A stretch of 10,653 nt of DNA from an uncultured Lachnospiraceae bacterium (GCA_910584695.1 CAJUBR010000084.1:1-10653); one strand, 5' to 3'. Shown: positions 1-6,643, counted from the stretch's first letter. Numbers and translations are program-made. Notes: a model not told the origin generated them from the letters alone.

Positions 1-528
1 ACAATATTAATACCGTTTTTTTTGGTGGCAATGCTTTGGGAAGCAGTTCCTTACGGAAACTGGATCGCACTTGTTATTTTTGCCATCGCATCTATTACGG
101 ATATGCTGGATGGAAAGATTGCCAGAAAATATAATCTGGTTACAAACTTTGGAAAATTTATGGACCCCCTTGCAGATAAGCTTTTAGTATGTTCCGCCCT
201 GATTGCCTTTGTAGAAATTGGAAGGATTCCGTGTTGGATTGTGATTATCATTATAGCGAGGGAATTTATTATCAGCGGCTTCCGTCTTGTGGCAGCAGAT
301 AACGGAATTGTAATTGCTGCCGGAATCTGGGGAAAAATAAAAACAGCAGAACAGATGATTATGCTCTGCATTCTTCTTGCTGATCTGGGAAGCGTATTTC
401 CTTCTTTGGCTGGCATTATTTATGTGATAGAAGAGGTTCTGATTTATGCGGCTTTAATCCTTACAGTTGTTTCGTTGTTTGATTATCTGATTCATAATAA
501 GGGAGTGCTTGCTGAAAATAATAAGTGA
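1..528 (+). CDS. pgsA: CDP-diacylglycerol--glycerol-3-phosphate 3-phosphatidyltransferase (5' end outside window)
   Basis: This membrane enzyme transfers the phosphatidyl group of CDP-diacylglycerol to sn-glycerol-3-phosphate, making phosphatidylglycerophosphate, the committed step to phosphatidylglycerol and cardiolipin. The reading frame is open to base 1 and gives 175 residues. The first residues (TILIPFF) resemble the end of the usual short N-terminal segment, so probably only about 10-12 residues are missing. The whole CDP-alcohol phosphatidyltransferase signature D-x2-DG-x2-AR-x8-G-x3-D-x3-D is present, with D34, D37, G38, A41, R42, G51, D55 and D59 (window numbering). Hydrophobic stretches before and after it fit a multi-pass membrane protein. 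The stop is at 526-528. PgsA is preferred over phosphatidylserine synthase because of size and the short N-terminus, but paralogues share the signature. It is separated from the next operon by 146 nt that contain a promoter, so it is probably an independent unit. Confidence 0.88.
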   Translation, partial: TILIPFFLVAMLWEAVPYGNWIALVIFAIASITDMLDGKIARKYNLVTNFGKFMDPLADKLLVCSALIAFVEIGRIPCWIVIIIIAREFIISGFRLVAADNGIVIAAGIWGKIKTAEQMIMLCILLADLGSVFPSLAGIIYVIEEVLIYAALILTVVSLFDYLIHNKGVLAENNK

Positions 529-582
529 GAGTGCAATGCGTTTAATCATCATGATTCTTTGGTTTTTTCTGACAAGTTTCAC

Positions 583-611
583 TTGAAATAATGCCTTAAA
601 AGTAATACAAT
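583..611 (+). promoter_or_regulatory. Sigma-A-type promoter for the decarboxylase operon
   Basis: TTGAAA at 583-588 and TACAAT at 606-611 are separated by exactly 17 bp, matching the -35/-10 consensus at 5 of 6 positions each. Transcription would start near 618, giving a leader of about 57 nt before the ATG at 675. A short dyad CAAGT-ttc-ACTTG (573-585) overlaps the -35 box and could be a repressor site. A perfect TATAAT at 647-652 lies closer to the gene but has no convincing -35 box. Confidence 0.6.
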
Positions 612-662
612 ACAATTGGCTAAAATTTGGTTTACGTTGTAAGCCTTATAATAAATTTAAAC

Positions 663-668
663 GGAGGG
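663..668 (+). promoter_or_regulatory. Ribosome binding site fixing the start at 675
   Basis: GGAGGG lies 6 nt before ATG 675. The in-frame upstream start at 627 has no such site and lies close to the predicted transcription start. The site therefore selects the shorter 475-residue protein. Confidence 0.85.
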
Positions 669-674
669 CTAAAA

Positions 675-2102
675 ATGAGTAATAAACTTACGTTGTCAGC
701 AGGTGATAGAATCAAATCTTTACTTGATGACTCAAGTTTCGTTGAGGTTGGTGCTTATGTTACTGCTAGAAATACCGACTTTAACACAAAAGACTATGAA
801 ACACCGGCAGATGGTGTCGTAACAGGTTACGGTACGATTGACGGAAGATTGGTGTATGTATATAGTCAGGATGCCAAGGTGTTAGGTGGCTCCATTGGTG
901 AAATGCATGCAGCTAAAATTGCAAAAATCTATGATATGGCACTAAAAATGGGTGCTCCGGTAATTGGATTAGTAGATTGTGCAGGTTTAAGATTACAGGA
1001 GGCGGCAGATTCGTTAAATGCCTTTGGCAGCATTTATTTAAAACAGTCGATGGCTTCCGGTGTAATACCTCAGATTACAGGTGTTTTTGGTGTATGTGGT
1101 GGCGGAAGTACCATTATTCCTGCATTATCTGATATCACATATATGGTAAAGGACAATGCCAGATTGTTTGTGAACAGCCCGAATGCATTAGATCGGAATT
1201 ATGTGGACAAGCTGGATACTGCAGGTGCCAAGTATCAGGAAAGCAATTCTGCTTTGGTGGACGAGGTGTTAGAGGATGATCTTGCAGTATTAGGTAAGAT
1301 CAGACAGGTGATTGCATTTCTTCCGTCTAACAATGAAGATGATTCTAATTTTTCAGACTGTATGGATGATTTAAACAGAGAGATTCCGAACCTGGAAGGT
1401 CTTGCAGATGATGCGAGAGCCGTGCTTACCCATATTTCTGACAGCAATATATTTGTGGAACTTAAGAAGGAATATGCAAAGGATATGGTAATCGGATTTA
1501 TCAAATTAAACGGCACAACAGTAGGATGTGTAGCGAATCAGATAAAAGATGGTGGAGATATGTTATCTACCAAAGGAGCATATATCGCAGCAGAGTTTGT
1601 CAATTTCCTGGATGCATTTAATATTCCGGTGTTGACTTTGACCAATGTAAAGGGATACAAAGCAACAATTGCGGAAGAAGCTGGTATGGCAAAAGCAGCG
1701 GCAAAACTTACATTCGCATTTGCAAATGCAACCGTTCCTAAGGTAAATTTGGTAATGGGTGATGCAATGGGAAGTGCTTATCTGACAATGAATTCCAAGT
1801 CAATTGGTGCAGACATTGAATATGCATGGAAAACAGCAAGGATTGGAACAATGGATCCGGAGCAGGCTGTTAAGATCATGTATTCGGATGCATTTTCAAA
1901 GGACAGCTATGATAAGGATATGATAGCTGCTAAACAGGCTGAGTATACGGAAAAAATGTCAAGTGCAATGTCTAGTGCAAAGCGTGGATATGTAGATGAT
2001 ATCATTGAAGGTGCGGCTACAAGAAAACGTTTGATTGCTGCATTCGAAATGTTATATACGAAAAGAGAAGACAGACCATTAAAAAAGCATGGTACAATAT
2101 AG
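675..2102 (+). CDS. Acyl-CoA carboxyltransferase, MmdA / 12S transcarboxylase / PCC-beta family
   Basis: Family members move CO2 between an acyl-CoA (methylmalonyl-, propionyl- or related) and carrier-bound biotin. Here it is the first gene of a Na+-pump operon and probably the alpha-type subunit. The protein has 475 residues, against roughly 510-525 for MmdA or the 12S subunit; the shortfall is mainly at the N-terminus. The N-terminal crotonase-like half has GGSIGEMHAAKIAK, LVDCAGLRLQE and the glycine-rich GVCGGGSTIIPALSD. The C-terminal half has DAFNIPVLTL, ATVPKVNLV and a family-typical end (GYVDDII, TRKRLIAA, RPLKKHG). Some usual motifs are altered: the common V-PGF segment reads NVKGY, and the C-terminal GGAY segment reads GSAY. 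Fold and biotin-dependent chemistry are therefore well supported, but the acyl-CoA substrate is not. It lies 15 nt before the OadG-like gene. A role in fatty-acid synthesis (AccD/AccA) is less likely given the pump genes downstream. Confidence 0.8.
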   Translation: MSNKLTLSAGDRIKSLLDDSSFVEVGAYVTARNTDFNTKDYETPADGVVTGYGTIDGRLVYVYSQDAKVLGGSIGEMHAAKIAKIYDMALKMGAPVIGLVDCAGLRLQEAADSLNAFGSIYLKQSMASGVIPQITGVFGVCGGGSTIIPALSDITYMVKDNARLFVNSPNALDRNYVDKLDTAGAKYQESNSALVDEVLEDDLAVLGKIRQVIAFLPSNNEDDSNFSDCMDDLNREIPNLEGLADDARAVLTHISDSNIFVELKKEYAKDMVIGFIKLNGTTVGCVANQIKDGGDMLSTKGAYIAAEFVNFLDAFNIPVLTLTNVKGYKATIAEEAGMAKAAAKLTFAFANATVPKVNLVMGDAMGSAYLTMNSKSIGADIEYAWKTARIGTMDPEQAVKIMYSDAFSKDSYDKDMIAAKQAEYTEKMSSAMSSAKRGYVDDIIEGAATRKRLIAAFEMLYTKREDRPLKKHGTI

Positions 2103-2117
2103 AGAGGGGATAACCAT

Positions 2118-3056
2118 ATGAAAATGAAAAAAATATTTTTGTTATTTTCTATGATTGCTGTTTTCTTTTCCCTGACAGCCTGCAGCAATGGTCAGGAAGA
2201 AGTAACTTTTGAATATAAGAATACAAATATTATTTATTCTTCTATTTTGCAAGCTTATCAGTTTCAAAATATAAGTGATGCTGAAAGGGCATATTTACAG
2301 GATTCAGAGGAAGAAAGAGCCGAGATTCTTCTTACAGGCATTGCAAATTTTGACAGTGCAAAAAAAGATTGTGGAGAATTTAAAGGTTATCGTTCAAAAG
2401 CGGACGGAAGCAGTATCATGTTTGATTTTACAAGAATGTATTCACAAAATGAAGATAAGGAACAGTTACAGGCAGAGTTGGATGAATTCTTAGGTGAGAT
2501 TGATGCGAAGGTAGAAGAAGAGGGAAGTAATGTTATCGTTACCTTAACCGCTGTATACGAAAAACGTAACGTAGAATATAACTTTGTATTTGAAGAAAAT
2601 CCGGCATATGCATATGCATACACATTATATCAACAGAATGTTGATCCATATCAGGTAAAAGAGATTACTGCAACACCGGATTATACTTTTACTGAAATGA
2701 TGGGAACTGCCGGTGCGAATACTTTAATGGGGATGGGTACGGTATTTGTTGTATTGATTTTTATATCTTTGATTATCGGACAGTTTGAGAGACTGGATAA
2801 AATGATTACAAAAACAGGCATTCGGTTTACGGAATGGAAAAGTAATTTCAAGAAGAATGATAAGAAAGATAGAAAAGAGGGTGCTGTTTCAAAAGAGGTC
2901 ACAGCAGTTCCGGCAGCAAATACAGAGACAGTGGTAAATCCAATGGAGGATACACAGTTAGTAGCAGTCATTACGGCAGCAGTTACAGCAGCAAATACTG
3001 CTTTAGGAGGCAGTGATCAGTTAGTCGTTCGTTCAATCAGAAAAGCGAAAAGATAA
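2118..3056 (+). CDS. OadG/MmdD-family gamma (anchor) subunit with lipoprotein N-terminus
   Basis: OadG-type subunits hold the carboxyltransferase to the membrane subunit of Na+-translocating decarboxylases. The protein is 312 residues, much longer than classical OadG/MmdD (roughly 80-120). Residues 1-21 form a lipoprotein signal ending in the lipobox LTAC, with C22 as the predicted lipidated cysteine. Residues 23 to about 200 are a polar, acidic, probably extracytoplasmic domain that I do not recognise. A single hydrophobic helix spans about 203-222 (preceded by LMGMG and ending IIGQF). A lysine-rich stretch and an Ala/Val linker follow. The C-terminus carries the OadG/MmdD tail pattern LVAVITAAV...LVVRSIRK. 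Predicted topology is lipid-anchored outside, tail in the cytoplasm. A GAGGGGA site (2104-2110) precedes ATG 2118. It sits between the carboxyltransferase and biotin carrier genes, as expected of a complex subunit. Confidence 0.75.
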   Translation: MKMKKIFLLFSMIAVFFSLTACSNGQEEVTFEYKNTNIIYSSILQAYQFQNISDAERAYLQDSEEERAEILLTGIANFDSAKKDCGEFKGYRSKADGSSIMFDFTRMYSQNEDKEQLQAELDEFLGEIDAKVEEEGSNVIVTLTAVYEKRNVEYNFVFEENPAYAYAYTLYQQNVDPYQVKEITATPDYTFTEMMGTAGANTLMGMGTVFVVLIFISLIIGQFERLDKMITKTGIRFTEWKSNFKKNDKKDRKEGAVSKEVTAVPAANTETVVNPMEDTQLVAVITAAVTAANTALGGSDQLVVRSIRKAKR

Positions 3057-3075
3057 TATTAGGAGGAATATCATA

Positions 3076-3453
3076 ATGAAAAATTATAGAATTACAGTGA
3101 ATGGTACAGCTTATGATGTGGTAGTAGAAGAATTAAGTGCAGGTGCAGTTCCGGCCGCAGCTCCGGCAGCACCAGGTCCGACAGCAGCACCGGTTGCGGC
3201 TCCGGCAGCACCAGCTCCGGCAGCCTCCGGTGCAGAAGGTGCGGTTAAGGTTGCGGCTCCGATGCCGGGAAAGATTCTTGCAATTAAAGCAAATGCAGGA
3301 CAGGCAGTAAAGCGTGGTGATGTTATTATGATTCTTGAAGCAATGAAGATGGAGAATGAAATTACGGCTCCGGAAGATGGAACGATAGCAGGAATTAACG
3401 TTGCAGTTGGTGATAGCGTGGAGTCCGGTGATACACTTGCTTCATTAAATTAA
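3076..3453 (+). CDS. Biotin carrier protein (biotin/lipoyl attachment domain; MmdC/GcdC/1.3S type)
   Basis: This is the swinging arm that carries CO2 on biotin between the carboxyltransferases and the membrane decarboxylase. It has 125 residues, close to the 1.3S subunit of Propionibacterium transcarboxylase. Residues 1-20 (MKNYRITVNG...) are the typical N-terminal segment. Residues about 24-55 are a flexible Ala/Pro linker encoded partly by an imperfect DNA repeat. Residues about 57-125 form the biotinyl domain, with the attachment motif EAMKMEN and the modified lysine at K91, 34 residues from the C-terminus as usual. AGGAGG at 3061-3066 is 9 nt before the ATG. The gaps are 19 nt upstream and 34 nt to the preferred oadB start. 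Because OadA in this operon lacks a biotin domain, this is the only visible carrier and must serve the whole complex. Biotinylation would need a BirA ligase encoded elsewhere. Confidence 0.9.
   Translation: MKNYRITVNGTAYDVVVEELSAGAVPAAAPAAPGPTAAPVAAPAAPAPAASGAEGAVKVAAPMPGKILAIKANAGQAVKRGDVIMILEAMKMENEITAPEDGTIAGINVAVGDSVESGDTLASLN
3157..3214 (+). repeat. Imperfect direct repeat inside the Ala/Pro linker
   Basis: Two 19-bp copies, GCAGCTCCGGCAGCACCAG (3157-3175) and GCGGCTCCGGCAGCACCAG (3196-3214), differ at one base and are offset by 39 bp, a whole number of codons. They encode part of the flexible linker and could mediate in-frame length changes. Confidence 0.65.
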
Positions 3454-3473
3454 TGTAGATGAATCATTTAGAC

Positions 3474-3479
3474 AGGAGG
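3474..3479 (+). promoter_or_regulatory. Ribosome binding site choosing ATG 3488 for oadB
   Basis: AGGAGG ends 8 nt before ATG 3488 but only 2 nt before the in-frame GTG at 3482. Normal spacing favours the ATG, which shortens the protein by two residues. Confidence 0.8.
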
Positions 3480-3487
3480 CAGTGCGA

Positions 3488-4618
3488 ATGGATTATATAT
3501 GGACTACGTTGCAGAACTTGGCTGAACAGACTGCTTTTGCAAATCTATACTGGGGTAATTTTGTAATGATTGCAGTTGCGTGTGTATTTCTTGTTCTAGC
3601 AATTAAATTTGGTTTTGAACCATTGTTACTAGTCCCGATTTCCTTTGGTATGTTACTGGCAAATATGTTTCCAGGTATCATAGCAGAAGGCGGGCTATTA
3701 CATTATTTTTATTTATTAGATGAGTGGAGTATTTTACCTTCCCTGATTTTCTTGGGTGTAGGTGCTATGACGGATTTTGGACCGCTGATTGCCAATCCCA
3801 AGAGTTTTCTTTTAGGTGCGGCAGCACAGTTTGGTATTTATTCCGCATACTTTTTTGCAATTTTGATGGGATTTGGCGATAAGGCAGCAGCCGCAATTTC
3901 TATTATCGGTGGTGCAGATGGTCCTACTTCTATTTTCCTTGCCGGTAAGCTTGGAATGGGAGGAACTTTAATGGGACCAATTGCGGTGGCAGCTTATTCT
4001 TACATGGCATTGGTGCCGGTGATTCAGCCACCGATTATGAAATTGTTGACTACAGAGAAAGAGCGTAAGATTAAGATGGAGCAGTTAAGACCAGTATCCA
4101 AATTAGAAAGAATCTTATTCCCTATCGTAGTTACGATTGTTGTAGTATTAATCCTTCCTACAACTGCACCATTGGTAGGAATGTTAATGCTTGGTAATCT
4201 GTTTAGGGAGTGTGGTGTTGTAAAACAGTTGACAGAAACAGCATCCAATGCACTGATGTATATTGTAGTAATTTTACTTGGAACTTCCGTAGGTTCTACT
4301 ACAACAGCTCAGTCCTTCCTTAATATCTCTACTTTAAAGATTGTAGCGTTAGGTTTGATTGCGTTCTGTATTGGTACCACAGCAGGTGTGTTATTTGGTA
4401 AGCTGATGTGCTGGTGGACAAAGGGAAAGGTAAATCCTTTAATTGGTTCTGCAGGTGTATCTGCTGTGCCGATGGCAGCACGTGTATCACAGAAAGTTGG
4501 TGCAGAAGCAGATCCTACAAACTTCCTGTTAATGCATGCAATGGGTCCTAATGTAGCAGGTGTAATTGGTACTGCAGTGGCTGCGGGAACCTTTATGGCT
4601 ATTTTCGGAGTAAAGTAA
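3488..4618 (+). CDS. oadB: Na+-translocating decarboxylase beta subunit (carboxybiotin decarboxylase)
   Basis: OadB/MmdB/GcdB is the integral membrane subunit that decarboxylates carboxybiotin and couples this to Na+ export. The protein has 376 residues, within the family range, and is hydrophobic throughout with many membrane segments. The two diagnostic regions are intact. The GGADGPTSIF loop carries the conserved aspartate, D144. The NPLIGSAGVSAVPMAARV segment near the C-terminus has N316, S325 and R332, with the same 9- and 16-residue spacing as the functionally important N373, S382 and R389 of Klebsiella OadB. HAMGPNVAGVIGT follows, also typical. All known pump residues that I can check are present, so an active pump is expected. 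Sequence alone does not separate oxaloacetate, methylmalonyl-CoA and glutaconyl-CoA systems, because beta subunits are shared in type and specificity lies in the carboxyltransferase. Confidence 0.92.
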   Translation: MDYIWTTLQNLAEQTAFANLYWGNFVMIAVACVFLVLAIKFGFEPLLLVPISFGMLLANMFPGIIAEGGLLHYFYLLDEWSILPSLIFLGVGAMTDFGPLIANPKSFLLGAAAQFGIYSAYFFAILMGFGDKAAAAISIIGGADGPTSIFLAGKLGMGGTLMGPIAVAAYSYMALVPVIQPPIMKLLTTEKERKIKMEQLRPVSKLERILFPIVVTIVVVLILPTTAPLVGMLMLGNLFRECGVVKQLTETASNALMYIVVILLGTSVGSTTTAQSFLNISTLKIVALGLIAFCIGTTAGVLFGKLMCWWTKGKVNPLIGSAGVSAVPMAARVSQKVGAEADPTNFLLMHAMGPNVAGVIGTAVAAGTFMAIFGVK

Positions 4619-4712
4619 TTATATTGTAGGACGCAGTATAGATGGTTTTTGAGTCAGTGCTGTGTATAAAGTGGAATGGTAAATATAAGAATATTATATG
4701 GAGGATTAAAAA

Positions 4713-6134
4713 ATGGCAAATCAAGAAGCAAAGCCGGTAAAGATTACCGAGACAGTTTTACGTGATGCACATCAGTCATTGATTGCTACCCGTATGACAA
4801 CTGAACAGATGCTTCCAATCATTGATAAGATGGATAAGGTTGGATATCATTCAGTAGAGTGCTGGGGTGGTGCAACATTTGATGCTTCCCTTCGTTTCTT
4901 AAAAGAAGATCCATGGGAGAGACTTAGAAAATTAAAAGACGGCTTTAAAAATACAAAGCTGCAGATGTTATTCAGAGGGCAGAATATCTTAGGATATGCA
5001 CCATATGCAGATGATGTGGTAGAGTATTTTGTCCAGAAGTCCATTGCAAACGGTATTGATATTATCCGTATTTTTGACTGTCTGAATGACCTTCGCAATT
5101 TGCAGACAGCGGTAAAGGCATCAAATAAAGAAAAAGGACATGCTCAGGTTGCACTTTCATATACGTTAGGTGATGCCTATACATTAGAGTATTGGAGAGA
5201 TATTGCAAAGAGAATTGAGGATATGGGTGCAGATTCGATCTGTATCAAGGATATGGCGGGACTTTTGGTACCGAACGCAGCAACGGAGCTGGTACAGGCA
5301 TTGAAAGACGGTTCCAAGCTTCCGATTCAGCTTCATACACACTATACATCAGGTGTGGCTGCAATGACTTACATGAAGGCGGTTGAGGCAGGATGTGATG
5401 TAATTGATACTGCTATGTCACCGCTTGCTATGGGAACATCCCAGCCGGCAACGGAGGTTATGGCAAAGGCATTTGAGGGTACGGAATATGATCCCGGTTT
5501 TGACCAGAATTTACTGGCTGAAATTGCAGATTATTTCCGACCGCTGCGTGAGGAATGGTTAGAGTCGGGATTGTTAAGTCCAAAGGTAATGGGTGTCAAT
5601 ATTAAGACATTATTATATCAGGTACCGGGTGGTATGTTATCCAATATGGTTTCCCAGTTGAAAGAGATGAATGCAGAGGATAAGTACGATGAAGTGTTAG
5701 AGGAAATTCCACGCGTTCGTAAGGATTTTGGTGAGATTCCACTGGTTACCCCATCCTCTCAGATCGTTGGTACACAGGCTGTATTAAATGTAGTTATGGG
5801 TGAGCGTTATAAGATGCTGACAAAGGAATCTAAAGATTTATTAGTCGGTAAGTATGGCCAGACCACAAAGCCGGTTGATAAAGAGGTTCAAAAGAAGGCC
5901 CTTGACAGTTTGGGAATGAAAAAGCCAATTACCTATCGTCCGGCAGACGATATCAAGCCACAGCTTGAACAGCTAGAGAAAGAATGTGCCCAGTATAAGC
6001 AGCAGGATGAGGATGTGCTTTCTTACGCATTATTCCCACAGGTTGCAACGGATTTCTTTAAATATAGAGAAGCTCAGCAGACGAAAGTAGATATGACAGT
6101 AGCGGATGCAGAAAACGGGGTATATCCGGTATAG
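4713..6134 (+). CDS. oadA: Oxaloacetate decarboxylase alpha / 5S transcarboxylase-like carboxyltransferase (no biotin domain)
   Basis: This enzyme exchanges CO2 between oxaloacetate/pyruvate and carrier-bound biotin. It has 473 residues. The TIM-barrel carboxyltransferase domain comes first, with ETVLRDAHQS, GGATFDAS and RIFDCLND, followed by the PYC/OADA conserved domain (from about 300). D18, K179 (in CIKDMAG), H208 and H210 correspond to the OadA residues D17, K178, H207 and H209: three metal ligands and the catalytic, usually carbamylated, lysine. Klebsiella-type OadA (about 600 aa) continues into a Pro/Ala linker and biotin domain; here the protein stops before them, like the 5S subunit of transcarboxylase. 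GGAGG (4700-4704) is 8 nt before the ATG. The 94-nt gap after oadB is the longest in the operon. A weak promoter-like pair within it (TTGAGT 4649-4654, TGGAAT 4672-4677, 17 bp apart) is unconvincing. An intrinsic terminator follows 29 nt after the stop. Confidence 0.9.
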   Translation: MANQEAKPVKITETVLRDAHQSLIATRMTTEQMLPIIDKMDKVGYHSVECWGGATFDASLRFLKEDPWERLRKLKDGFKNTKLQMLFRGQNILGYAPYADDVVEYFVQKSIANGIDIIRIFDCLNDLRNLQTAVKASNKEKGHAQVALSYTLGDAYTLEYWRDIAKRIEDMGADSICIKDMAGLLVPNAATELVQALKDGSKLPIQLHTHYTSGVAAMTYMKAVEAGCDVIDTAMSPLAMGTSQPATEVMAKAFEGTEYDPGFDQNLLAEIADYFRPLREEWLESGLLSPKVMGVNIKTLLYQVPGGMLSNMVSQLKEMNAEDKYDEVLEEIPRVRKDFGEIPLVTPSSQIVGTQAVLNVVMGERYKMLTKESKDLLVGKYGQTTKPVDKEVQKKALDSLGMKKPITYRPADDIKPQLEQLEKECAQYKQQDEDVLSYALFPQVATDFFKYREAQQTKVDMTVADAENGVYPV

Positions 6135-6163
6135 AAGTATAACAGAAAAAAATTGGTAAAAGA

Positions 6164-6206
6164 AGCCGCGATAAATCAATTGTAATATGATATATCGTGG
6201 CTTTTT
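6164..6206 (+). terminator. Rho-independent terminator of the decarboxylase operon
   Basis: AGCCGCGATA (6164-6173) pairs with TATCGTGGCT (6193-6202) over 10 bp with one G-U pair and a 19-nt loop, followed by a run of five T (6202-6206). It lies just after the oadA stop. A group IIC intron fragment begins at the next base, which is the usual target position of that intron class. Confidence 0.8.
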
Positions 6207-6325
6207 GTGGTGCACCCTGCGGCGCACGTTTCTAACGGGTGAAAGACCCCGATCCGCCCTAGTAGTGGGAAGGGTACAACCAAGACCAAGGGTGTCCACC
6301 GTGAGGTGGAATCTGAAGGAAGGTG
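6207..6325 (+). mobile_element. Group IIC intron remnant: 5' end and part of domain I only
   Basis: From 6207 (GTGGTGCACCC) the sequence follows the start of bacterial group IIC introns as I recall the Oceanobacillus iheyensis intron. GGGTGAAAGACCCCGA (6237-6252) resembles GGGTGAGAGTCCCGA. CAAGGGTGTCC (6287-6297) and TGGAATCTGAAGGAAG (6307-6322) are identical blocks. Between them CCACC-GTGA-GGTGG (6296-6309) is a perfect hairpin with a GNRA tetraloop, in the place of the CCGTG-GCGA-CATGG hairpin in that intron. Similarity fades after about 6325. No later ribozyme domains (D5/D6) and no reverse transcriptase/maturase are seen, so this is a dead fragment. The right boundary is approximate. Its place directly behind the terminator U-tract is the class IIC insertion preference. 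Confidence 0.7.
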
Positions 6326-6330
6326 TAGTG

Positions 6331-6643
6331 GAAATCGGACAGGATGTGGACACCAAGGTGGATACCTATGATTACCAGAGATATGGAAAAAAATGATATG
6401 ACTATGGCGGGATATGTAACAAATTATAGAAATGCATTGGCATATATAGATGCAAAGAAGATGGAACTGGATTCACTGACAATGAAGCTGGATGCCGCAA
6501 AGCTTCTTTATGAAGCCGGAGAGAGTTCAAAGCTGGAATTAAAACAGCAGGAAGCGGCTGTTGCAAAAGCACAGTACGAATTAGAACAATATTATGTGGA
6601 AATGAATTTGGCATACGTCAATCTTATCCTATACTGCAGGTAA
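6331..6643 (+). pseudogene. Frameshifted C-terminal gene remnant, possibly TolC-like coiled-coil protein
   Basis: Two overlapping frames look like pieces of one protein. The first (6331-6396) reads EIGQDVDTKVDTYDYQRYGKK then stops. The second runs to the stop at 6641-6643 with a strongly helical sequence. The switch falls on a run of seven A (6387-6393); one A fewer would join the frames as YGKNDMTMAGYV. The second part has heptad-like spacing and a segment of the form Y-x-A-G-E-S-S-K-L-E-L (residues about 70-80 of that frame), then A-x-A-x-x-E-L, resembling the C-terminal helices of TolC-family outer-membrane-factor-like proteins, which also occur in Clostridia. That assignment rests on pattern only. 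No ribosome binding site or credible start was found, and the 5' part abuts the intron fragment. A small real gene beginning at ATG 6383 or 6398 cannot be excluded but lacks a ribosome binding site. Confidence 0.5.

Noticed and set aside
51..416. Minus-strand open frames, such as those opposite pgsA, oadG and the AAA gene
   Set aside because: None has a ribosome binding site, recognisable motif or sensible composition; each lies opposite a well-supported + strand gene.
544..568. AATCAT-C-ATGATT palindrome followed by T-rich sequence as a terminator for pgsA
   Set aside because: A palindrome with a one-base centre cannot form a good hairpin, the shortened stem is only four weak pairs, and the T-run is 7 nt away. 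Too weak to call.
627..674. N-terminal extension of the acyl-CoA carboxyltransferase from a start at 627
   Set aside because: No ribosome binding site; the extension covers the leader and ribosome binding site of ATG 675 and does not resemble the family.
4619..4712. Separate promoter for oadA in the 94-nt gap
   Set aside because: The best pair (TTGAGT, TGGAAT) matches consensus at only four positions each; no terminator follows oadB, so read-through is the simpler view.
6187..6396. Open frame of 69 codons across the terminator and intron fragment as a gene
   Set aside because: It starts inside the terminator loop and reads through structured intron RNA; only its last 21 codons look protein-like, and those are treated as part of the pseudogene.
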